DNA of 64,000 nucleotides from Hirsutella rhossiliensis (Eukaryota; Ascomycota; Sordariomycetes; Hypocreales; Ophiocordycipitaceae): NCBI RefSeq assembly GCF_020360975.1, contig NW_025408682.1, positions 1,222,501 to 1,286,500 of the forward strand, read 5' to 3'. Shown piece by piece: positions 44,523 to 55,275 of this stretch (position 1 is its first letter; each line of letters starts with the position of its first letter). The notes under the pieces were generated by a model. It saw only the letters and a program-made list of their open reading frames with translations, ran no database searches and was not told where the DNA came from. The position numbers and the translations under genes were made by a program.

Positions 44523-45409
44523 TGTTGCTAAATTGAATTCGTGACCACTCTATGCTGAATAAAGCATGAGACAAGCGACGGGGTATAAGAGATATAAATA
44601 CTATTTACATGAGGGAGACAGGCCCAGACTCCGGTAGAGACATTACTGAATATTTGGTGCTGTTGGACCCCTGACCCCTGACCTTGACGAACCTACTCCA
44701 CAAGGGCACTCCCAGTAGTAAGGCCACCCTAAAGAGATAGATGACCTGACCTTCAGCCTCACAGGGAACATTGAACTCCGGCACTACATATGAAGGTTGT
44801 AGGGATTTCCTTATAACGAGTCGTGATACGACAACCCTAGGATGTCGAGAAGATTATTAAAGTAAAATCAGTCGTATATCATTTACCTTGCTCCTCTAGA
44901 GGTGGAGACCTTATAAATACCTCATCAATCGGATGGACTTTATTTCTTGGCATATATAACAGTTTGCTAGGTTTAATTATTGCTTTTTGCTTACATAAAG
45001 TAAATAACTAGGCTAAGGATAGAAGGAAAAGAAAATAGGAACGCATTTTTAGGCAGGGAAATTCCGTTCATATAGGGACACAAGATCAGTAACTAAATAC
45101 TTTGTGCTAATCATATAAGGGATCTTTAATAATTCAATCAAGTCCTAAAGGTTAAAAGGGAGATAGCATTTATATGCCAGACTCGATACAAAGGACAGTT
45201 TTAAAAGTTTTGTCTGATATGATGCAATGGACACTCTAAAGTACTTTGCTAAGCCACTAAAGGTATAACTATATTCTCTTAGACAATGCTGTCTCTCTAT
45301 GCATATAAAGGGGACGGCCGGCAAAAATCTTTGTCGAGTCCCTGGGCCGGCGATTAGAAATCCGGTTTGTCGTTGTTGATAAGTTCAACGTTAAAGCCTT
45401 TCCCAAAGG
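44523..45409. other. AT-rich intergenic region
   Basis: Promoter of the gene at 43479-44522 (TATA near 44592-44601) and 3' flank of the next secreted-protein gene. No gene or repeat was recognised between. Confidence 0.5.
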
Positions 45410-45817
45410 TTATGATCGTCCTGGGTTGCTCCAATGCCGACCAGTGTTGTGGTTATGTTTCTTGCGCGGCCCTTGAAGAGTAGAACCATCCGAATTGACT
45501 TGGCGGTTTCTAGGTCGAGTTTTCGGAAGCGTAAAATGGTCTGACTCGACTTGGCGATTATTCGACGCAATATGGGCGTTCCTTCGCAGAGCTTGCTGGC
45601 ATATAAAGTTTTTCGGATTCGATAATGCCTTAGTCCGAAGCCCGTTGCTACCATGCTTCATGTTCTCTGCGTTTCTCAACACGATCCGGAGCGCCTGTGA
45701 CAGAGACGTCTCTTTGTATAAATTCTTCCCACTACGAGCATAGATTGCTCGGCGTTCGATAGACGTAGCGGCGGCTAGTCCAAATAAAACATTAAGAAGA
45801 ATAGTTATAATTTTCAT
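45410..45817 (-). CDS. Predicted small secreted basic protein (effector candidate), 135 residues
   Basis: The open frame extends to an ATG at 45886, but a canonical TATAAATA stands at 45907-45914, only about 20 bp above it. The downstream ATG at 45817 is therefore the better start, and it gives a clean signal peptide MKIITILLNVLFGLAAATS. IERRAIYARS follows, with a possible Kex2-type site after RR. The mature protein is basic, Asn/Arg/His-rich, and has a single Cys. The pattern NRQVESDHFTLPKTRPR and NRQVNSDGSTLQGPRKK is an internal repeat of about 20 residues. No known family. Confidence 0.55.
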   Translation of the reverse strand: MKIITILLNVLFGLAAATSIERRAIYARSGKNLYKETSLSQALRIVLRNAENMKHGSNGLRTKALSNPKNFICQQALRRNAHIASNNRQVESDHFTLPKTRPRNRQVNSDGSTLQGPRKKHNHNTGRHWSNPGRS

Positions 45818-48598
45818 ATTAGCATAACTTGGTTGGCTAGCAAAGTAAGTAAAGTCGTTACAACTTAAATATAAAGTAGAAGCCATAAATAAGACAGCAG
45901 AGCCCCTATTTATATCGTACTATAGACAACTATATAATTGCATAGTTAAAATTAGGCAAATATAGTATAATTTGGAAATAATTTCTACTTTACTATAGCA
46001 TTTATATTATATAGCTTCAATTTTATTTTTATAACGATATTAATATGCCTTTAAAGATTAGAGTAGGAAATAATAAAACTACTTAGCTAGGAGTGCTACG
46101 CCCCTCTTAGCTTGTAAGGGTCTGGCCCTAAGGAGCTGGCAGGTGGTCGCGCCATGTGATCCCTTTCTGCTAAGAGGCTCGCGCTGGGGTGCGGCTAAAG
46201 AAAACGAAATTAGCAAGTCGGCGGCTTTATTAATTGACTTCGTATCTCGGGGGTTTAATAACGCCAAACTAATAGGGGTTCTTTATAATGAATTTGTTAG
46301 CTACGCTCTCTATACTTTCTGTTATACATGTATGCCAGTACATGCGCGCTGATAGGAGTTTGTATTGTGATCGTCCCACGTGTGGTTGAAATGATAACGC
46401 TTAGCGTTGCCTGTCGCCGCGCAAGCGGTGGTTTGGCGCCTGCTTTTCGGATCGGGAGATGTTGTGTTTATCTTGCTCCTCGCATTGTAGGGTTTTCATT
46501 CTCCAGCTTCCTCTTCCGTCTCGCGAGAACTTCAATTTCAACTGCCGGAGTTATTAGGCGGCCTGGAGGGGTGCAGGTCACAGCAATAGACTGGCCACCC
46601 TTTGAGGCCAAAAAAAATACATTGCCTCAGGCCCCTCTCTTTAACCTTGCGGAACGACTACTAGCTGCTTTGTTAGAACTTAGTAGGTCATATAGTCATG
46701 ATAGCCTCAATCTCCGTACTAATCAGCTGCCTGGCCGGGGGGCAATAGACTCCTACCAACGAATTCGCGATCCTCAAGTTGTTCCCCTACGGGGCCGGCC
46801 TCCTGCTGCCGCCCCTGCTGCCTTCGGGCCTCAGTCTTCACCTTAACAGCTCTAGCTGCAGAAACAGCCTCGCCGCCGTCAACCAGCTCCAAGCAACGCA
46901 CTAAAACCTTCATCTAACCTATGAGCTTTCCTGGCCCAACTTGAAGCTATTCGCGGCTACCTAGGCGTCGTGCCGGGCACACAAATCGGGCTAACCCAAC
47001 CGCTGCCGTCAACACTACTGCCGATCATACAAACGCTTATGCAGCCGCGCACACACCGGTAGCTATAGGTGCTCAAGCGGTCTAAATTAGAAGCAAGCAG
47101 CAGGAGGCGCTTGTCTTCTGCATTCGAGGAACTCGAGCCTAGGCGGCGCACAACGAGGACATCGCGAGCGCCCACGAGACTTCACGCTAATAAGCTCGGC
47201 AAACTCACTTTCAACAATAGTTGCAGTCAAATAACACGGCACATATAGGGCCAAGACTTGCCAAGGCGGAGGCAAAACGTTGGAAATCTACAGCCGCATA
47301 AGCTTGTATGGCAGCTCGAAGATATACATGTGAATAGCTTTAATTATTAGCGCAATTAATTGCATGGTGCACATAGCTGCCGGGTCTAGCTAAGGGCCTG
47401 ATTCATAATAACAGCTGAACGGGAAAAACGCGGACGCGCATACCGTTGATTATTTATTACTAGCGTTGGTCTTGGCCGACTTGATGCGTAGCTCATCATC
47501 AGCTGTACAGGGAGGGAGAAGCGCCGAAAGGTGTCGGGCGGGGCATCGAATCTGTGTGCTCTGACGCACACCCCTTTTCGCGCGTCTGCTCCGTCGACAG
47601 GTGTTCAGCTGCAGATGGTTGCTTGATTATCTCTGCCATGCGAAGCAGAATGGACATTGTGCTGCCGCGTCTTTTCCTGATAAAACATGGCCCCGGACGA
47701 CTCCTGGGAGCTCCAACATCGATGGCCTTTTGGTCGACTTAACTGCCTCGTCGGATATAGTTGACGGGAGAAAAAAAAGGGACCTACAGGTCCTGCTGCG
47801 TTCCGCGCCGTTCATTACTACACCTGGCCCGGTCCTTGCTGAGATCTAGAAGAGTACCCCTACTCTAAACTCGCCGCATATTTCGGCGTAATTAAGAGGC
47901 TTAAGACTCTTCCGTCCGTAGTTATATGTCGACCTCTGTTCCTGATGTATCGCGCTAGCAAGGGCCGCGTAGATGCCTTTATTAGGGAAAGTTGCCAAGG
48001 AAGACGTCTCTTTCTGCAGTTTCTTCGCTTAATCAATTTAGGCGGGTCTCAAGACTTTTCCCATTCAGGCAGTGCAAGCGGCGTGATGTACGTATAACAT
48101 TATGGGCGCCCTTCTAGGCGACTTCCACCTCTGGCTTGTACTCGACGATAAAGCTGATGACGATTCAAAGCTGTCTCTTAAAACACTCTCTAGAACCACA
48201 GCATTTAACGATACTTGCTATCTAGCGTCTTGAGTCTCCAGCAAGGCAAGAGAACGCCTCTACAAGATCGGGCACGGAGCTCTAAAAGACCGGCTTTACA
48301 ATAGCTGCTTTGGAGCTACTAAGACGCCCGTTGCATCGGTCCGGAAGCAACAACTTAAGAAAGCGTAATTCTGCTTCTTGGTCTATCTCTGGTTGCCTCC
48401 AATAGAAGGCAGGCTCGCCAACTGACTTGCGGACGGCATGGGCATAAAGGTCACGACACCCTTGAAAAGGTATAAAAAAAAGTCATGATGATTATTACGA
48501 TTCTATAGGCGGGGGCAAGGCGGTAAGGAACGCGGCGGGCAAGTGCGAGACGGTATAATAGTGCGTGCCCACTAAATTTTGGTGGGGTTAAGTCTCTA
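45818..48598. other. Gene-poor region with degraded coding relics
   Basis: 45900-46100 is very AT-rich. 46650-47350 contains GC-richer DNA with scattered stops in every frame. Near 48105-48420 a plus-strand reading (GDFHLWLVLDDKADDDSKLS, KARERLYKIGHGALKDRLYN) runs for about 105 codons with two stops and looks like the corpse of an unidentified gene. Plus ORF 47601-47849 (82 codons) shows no domain. Nothing intact was recognised. Confidence 0.45.
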
Positions 48599-49114
48599 CA
48601 GTAAACCTGGGCTATAACGATTAGGGTATATTACGATTATCGGGCTATAACGATAAGATAAGCGACAGATCTATGTAATTGGCTGGCAAAGGGCTTATCT
48701 CTTAATAATAACGACATCATCTAGAATTTATAAATAAAGATATTTATTATACTAAAGTATCGTTAAAGGTATATACCTAGTAGTAATTTTTATTCTACCC
48801 TAGATATCTTTTTCTTCTTTCTCTTTCTTTTATTATTATAAGAATAATGTTACTATACTATAGTAGCTACGATATATATAATAAGATATCTCTTCCTAAG
48901 CTCTAGACGTAACTATATATTATTTTATTTATTTATAGTTAAGCGCGTTATTATATTCCTATATAAAGAGCGCGTTACTTATATAATTAATATACCTATA
49001 TATACTTTTATATAGTAATTTATATAGTAAGATATATATCTTAATATAACAAATCTCTTACTATAATAATAGAAATACTATATAGAAAAGTATCGTTATA
49101 GCCTAGGTTTACTA
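48599..49114. mobile_element. Pogo-type MITE, 516 bp, RIP-affected
   Basis: The left end CAGTAAACCTGGGCTATAACG (first 20 bases shown with one more) and the right end, reverse complement TAGTAAACCTAGGCTATAACG in type, are inverted repeats of about 25 bp. Both are flanked by TA (48597-48598 and 49115-49116). CAGT...AACC termini with a TA duplication are typical of pogo-family elements in fungi. The interior is AT-rich with no transposase. The right terminus has lost its C to T, in line with RIP. Confidence 0.7.
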
Positions 49115-49299
49115 TACCCACGTCTGCCCGTTTCCCGTTCAGCTGTCGTAGATCAGGCCCTAAAGAGTATGTCATCGCAAGATACTTTAGATTATATGCC
49201 AATATAGAGAAAATAGACGTATCGTCTAATGTCCGGGTCCCCTGCCTAATATAGCTAGACATACGGAGGATAAAAAAGGTGCATAGGCCACTTAAAAGA

Positions 49300-49990
49300 G
49301 GAGTAATAGTAATTACGCCCCATTTTTAAGATACGTACTAGCGCTAGCCCGCCCCCACACCGCCTAAATGCCCGCACACACACCCGCGCCCGCCCGCATA
49401 TATACGCAATGCGCTCTTCGCTATATACATAACGCATGCCTCTTAATTCGTTTAAATAATTAACGTATCTCCGAGCCTTTAGCTCGAAGTTGCAATAGTC
49501 GGCCCGCTAATTGATCCGGCCTCTCTGGCCTTACGGCTATGTGGGTGGCGGCGGCGGCGCCCACTCTATTGCCTCCCGCTTAACGATTCCTTCAACGCCC
49601 GACGAAGGCTATTTAGACGGTACGGTACTTGCCAGACTCGCGCGGTATAAATGGGCGGGGCGGGCTAGCGTTGGTACGTATCTTAAAAATAGGGCGAGTA
49701 TACGGATAGCAATACGTATATATATAATTAGCAATACTCCTTAAAAATAAGCGTAAGTATAGATAGAGATATATATAAGTACGGATAGTACTACTCTTTA
49801 TATATATATAAATAGAGATTTATATATACGCCCTATTTTTAAAGATACTTACTATAGCTCGCTAGCCCCGCTAGTTTATACTACGCGCGCTTAGGAAGTA
49901 GCTATTCCTCTTAAATACCTAAGCCCGTGCTTATACTACCTATATATATATATAATGCACTCTTAGCTATATAATATATACTTCTTAGTT
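49300..49990. repeat. Three related copies of an inverted/direct repeat
   Basis: The block at about 49312-49360 (CGCCCCATTTTTAAGATACG then TACTAGCGCTAGCCCG) recurs inverted at about 49655-49706 and directly, but C-to-T eroded, at about 49827-49880. The third copy continues in parallel with the first through CGCTCTTCGCTATATA-like sequence. This looks like a short TIR element next to a RIP-mutated relative. Confidence 0.6.
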
Positions 49991-50448
49991 TACTTAAGTA
50001 GTATATTAAATATAACGACTAAAAAATTTCCTATATATAGAAAATTTAACCTTATAAAGGGAAATCTTTACTTTATAAGTAATAAGTATAAATATCTTAC
50101 TTTTCTTCTTATACTATTAGAGACTATTTTAACTTACTATACTTATTAAAATTTTATTTTAGTATTCCCTTAGCCTACTACCTAGTAAATAATAATTACT
50201 AAGTATATATATAGAAAAGATAGATAAATATAAGCTATAAGCGCCCTGCTATAAATATAATTTTCATTTAGCTAGTTAAACCTCTTTATTAATAAGTCTA
50301 TATTAAGTAATCTACTTAACTTTAAGGCTATTATATAAAGTTATCTATATGCCCGGCATAATCAGGCCCTTTTAGTACTTTCCTTAATTTTATAGTTCTC
50401 GGATTTAATATATCTATTATATAAACATTACTTATTAGTTTAACGACT
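49991..50448. other. RIP-affected AT-rich promoter region
   Basis: CpA-poor AT-rich DNA right up to the secreted-protein gene. A TATATAAAC box at about 50417-50425 lies 24 bp before the ATG, giving an unusually short leader. Confidence 0.5.
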
Positions 50449-51892
50449 ATGAAACCCTTTATTATCTTCTCTGTCTTAATCCAGCTTGCTTTTGGAACAG
50501 ATCCTCGGGCAACTAGCAAGCTTCCATGGATACCAGCACCTACCCCCCCAGTTCCATGCCCATTTCGTCATGGGCGGTCGGGCTCATCCAGTGAATCGGA
50601 GGCGATCTGTGGCACTCGAAAGTTCTGCGAAGATTTCTACCTTTTGAAGAGCTATTCCCCCCTGTTTAATAGCTTGTTCTCCCAAACCCCTGGTTCTTTG
50701 CCACAAACCTGCTTCGATTCTCACGAACCTGAACCTATCCTACATCTTGAGGATAATAAAGGTGCGTCTTAAGCAGCATCACCTATTAATATTGGAAAGC
50801 GTTGCTACGAGATATGCTATAAAAAATAACTTTTACTAAATATATGCAGACTCGAATTATGTCCTAGACGACGCGACAGCAGCCGCTATAGTACGAAATG
50901 GGATGCAACTTGTAGATGCGGCGAAGAAAGATCCAGAAATGAGTACTTGGATAGTTCTCGAAGCTTTAGTTGAAAGAGTGAAAGAACTCGTTCAAGAGAT
51001 TCCTGGACCGGAGAGGATACCACTCCCTCCAGGAGCTTTGGAGACGGCGGAGCAAGAGGGGATCAATGTTATCGAGGGGGCAGTTGAAAGCCTGACTGAT
51101 TTAGTTCATGACTTTCTAACAGAGGCTAGAAAAGAATGTGGGCCAGACCCTGGGGAAAATTTTGAAAGAGAGAGAGGAAGAGCGCCGTCTCCCGCGGGAG
51201 TGGAAGGGCTTGGAGGAGCGCCTTTAGCAGCAGCTGGGAAAGGGGTTGGGGGGGGCGCCGCGCTTATGGGCGGACTCGCTGCACTCACAGCTACAGCAGG
51301 AACAGCTGGGATCGGGAACGGCAAAGAACGAGACCGGGACGGCAATCTACCAGGCAATGACAACAACCAGGAGACGCAGGCCAGCCAAGCAAGCGGTACC
51401 AACAACCAGGATGTCCAGGACGGCTACGAGCTCATCGAGATTATTGGGCGGCTCGAGGAATCGGGGTTTTTCAATGATACGCAGGACAGCCAACCAGGCA
51501 GCACCAACAACCAGAATGCCAAAGCGAACAACCTACATAGCGAGATCGACAACCAGAATGTCACGGACAGCTACCGTCTAGAAAAGATTCGAAAGGCTCT
51601 CGAGGAGATAGGGTTTTGGAACGACACTCAGGACACCCAAGCAAGCAGTACCGACAACGAGAATGTCCGAGAAAGCTACATACTTGACGAGATTAATAAG
51701 TCTCTCGAAGATTTAGGGTTGCAGGATGACACGCAGGACAGCCAACCAGGTAGCACCAATAACCAGAATTCCCAGGCCAACGAAGCAGACAAATCACAAG
51801 GTTTCTGGGAGAGGGCCATGAGTGGCTGGGGCGAACTTCAACGACAGGCGGGACGTGACATGAGTAGATCCAAGGGTAAACTTGGGCGCTAA
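50449..51892 (+). CDS. Predicted secreted protein with C-terminal tandem repeats, 451 residues, one intron
   Basis: Exons 50449-50761 and 50850-51892 (intron GTGCGT...ATGCAG, 88 bp, phase 1) give 451 residues. A signal peptide MKPFIIFSVLIQLAFG is followed by a Pro-rich head with four cysteines (PCPF, ICGTRKFCEDF, TCFD), then a helical acidic domain (about residues 115-205). A Gly/Ala-rich hydrophobic stretch follows at residues 226-262 (GKGVGGGAALMGGLAAL). Three repeats of about 35 residues follow at 51395-51502, 51548-51652 and 51653-51754 (consensus TNNQNV.DSY.LEEI.K.LEE then GF.NDTQDSQPGS). The tail is basic. I recognise no family. The gene keeps normal CpA while its left flank is RIP-mutated. 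Effector or surface protein is the best guess. Confidence 0.68.
51395..51754 (+). repeat. In-gene tandem repeat, units of about 105-108 bp
   Basis: Three units encoding NNQ(D/N)V..(G/S)Y.L..I...LE..GF and the linker DTQDSQPGS. A partial unit (TNNQNAKANN) is inserted between the first two, and another (TNNQNSQANE) closes the array. Codon-level similarity suggests recent expansion. Confidence 0.75.
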
Positions 51893-53601
51893 AAGTTAAC
51901 AAACGCGCACCGCGTATTAATATACAGTTAAGGTAACTATATATATTGAATAACCAAGTATCATTATAAAAAAGCCATTAAATGTAAAGCTAAACAAATC
52001 GAATAATAGCCTGTTTCTTTGTTCTTAGTACTATGTATCACCCCCTTACTACTAGCGGTAAGCTTACGTTGTAACTTGATTGGTTTATTTCGACATCGAT
52101 GCATAACTCTAGAGCCCAGCAGAACATTGTTGGTTTAAAAAAGGTGCCTACCACGTCGGCTGCTGCAGACCGTGCCAGGAAGGAAAGGAAGGATCTTTTG
52201 CGTATGACATTGTCGTCTGAAAAGGGTTGTCTCTTGTAGAAGTTGCGTGCCAGGGAAAGGTATATTAAGGAAGAGATTGTCTGCCATAGAGGAACTCTTG
52301 GCCTATTGCAGAGGAAGAAGCTATCTGCCAAAGAAAGAAAAATCATCTGCAGAGGAAAGGGTCATCCGCCGAAGGAGCTGTCTGCCGGGGAAAATCGTCT
52401 GTTGCAAAGGGGGAAGTCTGCCAAGGAAGAATCTGTCTGCTAGGAAAGAAGTCTGCCAACGAAGAAATCGCCTGCCGAGAATAAGTCTTCTACTAAGGAA
52501 GAAAAAGGGCTAAAATAAGGCAGAAGAGATATGCCTATAGTCTTAAGGTGCATAATTAGATAGTAGAATAGCTGATAGGCTCGTAGGTAGGTAAGGAAGC
52601 CGCCTGCTAGAAAAGACAGAACTTGCCAAAGGCTGCAACCAATAGAGCTATTAGTTCTGGGCCGTTAGTGCAAAAGGGAGCCATCTGTCAGGAAAGATGC
52701 ATGCCGTGCCGTAGGCCAAGGGGAAAGGAAGATCAGTCTGCTGTGACAGATAGAGCCTGCCAGAGGTTGTACAGACGGAGTCATTAATCTGGGCGGTAGG
52801 TGGCTAAGGGAGCCATTAGGACCATCTGATTATGTGAAAAGCAACAAAATGAAAGGAAGCTAGACGAAGAAGACCGCCGTGCTAGAGGAGCTGCCGAAAA
52901 AAACTGTCGACGGGGCAGGGGCATGCGAGGCAGAAGCAGCCGGGCCGGGTCGGGCAGCTGCCTCGGCGGCGCCCTTCGCTTTGTGTTTAGGGCATTCTGA
53001 TAAATTTATGCTTGGTGAATCTATAAAAAAGAAAATCTACGCATACATTTTACTAGCGTTGAAGCTTCTTCGGCAGGGTAATTAACGCAGAACTGTATAG
53101 ATCTGCAGGTAAGCACGACTTACACAGTGGCAGAGGGCCCGGGCGACCCCCTTGTGTATGATTTCTTATGGTCTCAGCCTTCGTATAGCCTTAAACGGCC
53201 CCTCTATATCTAACTAGTAGCATGCCGCCCGGTAATCACTATGGAGCCATTCCGTGGTTAACTTACCAGTTTTTCGTAGTTATTTGGGCCTTAAAGAGGC
53301 ATTTGTTAATCGAAATCACGCCTCTGGTTATATCGCCATTTTTGGTTTTCGCGACCGTCGTCGGTACATACGTATCAGAAATACTTGACTCTAAATAAGA
53401 AAGAGGGCCGCTGCAAGTCTTAACTTACATTTTGGAAATCTTCTAGAACGCTTCTAAGTCTCTGGCCAGCGAACCTTGTTGGGCACAGCCGACGGGTATA
53501 AATGTCAGCCTTTCCCCAACTGGCCAACTGAACCATCCACCACTTGGTGCACCTTTTCCGCCAGCATCGTCGTGTCCTCACGTCTCGGCTGCTCAACCAC
53601 G
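51893..53601. other. Intergenic region containing a purine-rich minisatellite
   Basis: No gene recognised. 52240-52510 is an imperfect array (listed separately). 52879-53085 has an open frame of 68 codons (plus) without features. 53100-53600 is the probable promoter of the next gene. Confidence 0.5.
52240..52510. repeat. Degenerate minisatellite, about 18-21-bp units (TCTGCCRRRGRARRR)
   Basis: Units such as GTCTGCCATAGAGGAA, TATCTGCCAAAGAAAG, GTCTGCCGGGGAAAAT, GTCTGCCAAGGAAGAA and GTCTGCCAACGAAGAA recur. The same motif is scattered further to about 52760. The open frames across it are by-products of the repeat and are not counted as genes. Confidence 0.65.
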
Positions 53602-54234
53602 ATGCGCATTCTATTTGGCTCCTGGGAGGCGTTTGATGCAGCCTGCAAGCCCGACCTGCCCGACCCCGATTCGCCAATCCCATGGGTCGTCGAGGCGCCG
53701 CTCTGCGCCGTCGAAATCTACGAGGCCATCCTCCACCAGCAAGCCATCCGCACAGAACCGCTCACAGTATGGACGAGCCCGGCCGGCTTTGTCCAACGGC
53801 GTGCCTTTCGCAAGGGCCAAATGACCGCTCCCGATTGCCACGCCTTCCGCGATTACGTCGAACGAGACGTCCCATACGTCCTCCTCTCTAAGGCCGAAAC
53901 CACCACGCTGGAGAAATGGTTGCTACACCGCGACATTCACATATGGTCTCTGTCGAATCTGTTTACCCCTTTTGGAAAACCACGTTTCGTCCAAAACTGG
54001 GCTGCTGCGATGGACCACGAACAGGCTGTAGAGGCGTGCCGGGAGCTTCTCCAGGAGCTTGGATTACCGCCGGCCCAACCCCTGGCCAGGAGCCTATTGC
54101 CCATGGGAGTCAAACCAATAGCGGTAAACTTCAAAGGCGCGAGGCTGCACTCGTTTTTTAGGGAAGACTGTACGGGATGGCCGTATAACTGCACGCATGG
54201 TGTTTGCTTGGACGAACGGAACCGGATACCATAG
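53602..54234 (+). CDS. Hypothetical protein, 210 residues
   Basis: The frame is open from 53476, but the start chosen is ATG 53602 (ACCACGATGCGC), since upstream codons look non-coding. MRILFGSWEAFDAACKPDLP is followed by a Pro/Ala-rich globular sequence with KAETTTLEKWLLHRDIHIWS, HEQAVEACRELLQELGLPPA and a Cys-bearing end TGWPYNCTHGVCLDERN. There are strong C/G preferences at third positions, unlike the AT-rich flanks. No family is recognised and there is no signal peptide. A transposon-derived origin cannot be excluded. Confidence 0.5.
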   Translation: MRILFGSWEAFDAACKPDLPDPDSPIPWVVEAPLCAVEIYEAILHQQAIRTEPLTVWTSPAGFVQRRAFRKGQMTAPDCHAFRDYVERDVPYVLLSKAETTTLEKWLLHRDIHIWSLSNLFTPFGKPRFVQNWAAAMDHEQAVEACRELLQELGLPPAQPLARSLLPMGVKPIAVNFKGARLHSFFREDCTGWPYNCTHGVCLDERNRIP

Positions 54235-54429
54235 ACAGAGGAACAGCTCAAGGGGAGCAGCACATTCCTGAGGCTGTCTGACGATGACTGAAGCTACACT
54301 GATGGACGCCATAGCACTCCCCCCACCACCTTTACCAAAAATAAATTACCCCCCATCAAGCGAGTTTGTCCTCGTCCTCGTCGTCCTCCTTTTCGTCCTC
54401 TTCCTCGCCCTTTTCGTCCTCGTAAATGG

Positions 54430-54480
54430 CGGCGTTATCATCATCGTCGTCGTCGTCGCCGCTGCCGTGGTGGTTCTGGC

Positions 54481-54521
<41 letters not shown>

Positions 54522-55275
54522 TTGTTGCTGCCGCGGCCGCGGCCCGCAGCAGAGGAATACCGGACTATGGTCCGGCCGCCCCTGATGATCTCGACTTGGG
54601 GCACGAGGTGCCCGCGGCCCGCAGCAGGAAAATACCGGACGATGGTCCGGCCGCCCCTGGTAATCTCGAGTCGGGGCACGACGTGCCCTCCTCCTCCTCC
54701 CCTGGGCTGGCCACCACGGCCTCGGCCCCGCGCCCTCTCTCGATGATGGCGAGCTGTCCTTGTAGTCAGCCCTCGTCCCTTCCAGCTAGGCAAGCAGGAT
54801 TATTTCTTCCTCACCAATTGCTTTGTCGGTCGCCGCGCAGGTCGCGGCCAAGTGGCCGGACTGGCCACAGAGTCGGCAGTGGCGTGTCATCTATTCACAC
54901 ATGCAGGTCACCACTGCCCGGCCAGCATCGGAGCATCTTGACCGTCATCGCCAGATCATGGAAACTTGGGAGTTTGGACGTAAGAGCATGGGAATAGGAC
55001 CCAGGGAGTATTTAACACTGCTGCTGCTGCTGCGGTTGTTGTTGTTGTTGTTGGTTGTGGTGGCTGTGGTGGTTGTGCTGTTTGCGATGGTTGCGACGGT
55101 GGTTGGCGGTGGTGGTGATGGTGGTGGTGATGGTGATGGTGATGGCGGTGATGGTGGTGATGGCGGTGAAGGTGACGGGGGCGGAGGGGATGGTTGGAGA
55201 TGGAGATGGAGCCGGTCATGATCATGGACGTGGTGCTGGTGCTGGTGCTGGTGCTGGTGCTGGTCTGGTCTTGCC
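54430..55275. repeat. Microsatellite cluster with a 75-bp tandem duplication
   Basis: (CTG)n near 54482-54530 and 55018-55035, (GTT/GGT/GAT)n through 55036-55185, and (GGTGCT)n near 55229-55262. Between them a 75-bp unit (start GGCCCGCAGCAG at 54541 and 54616) occurs twice. The long ORFs through this stretch on both strands are repeat-driven. Confidence 0.8.
54785..54900 (-). pseudogene. CCHC zinc-knuckle coding fragment
   Basis: The minus strand reads RHCRLCGQSGHLAATCAA near 54870-54817, a clear C-x2-C-x4-H-x4-C knuckle, ending EEEIILLA then stop at 54785. The upstream frame is blocked by a stop near 54895. In an adjacent frame downstream, Arg/Gly-rich repeats (RGGRTIVRY) and an acidic tail continue to 54356. 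It is probably a broken gag-like or RNA-binding gene. Confidence 0.5.

Noticed and set aside
54284..54997. Plus-strand ORF of 237 codons with long Val/Ala/Leu runs looking like a membrane protein
   Set aside because: The hydrophobic runs come from CTG/GTC triplet repeats; the knuckle-encoding frame is on the other strand.
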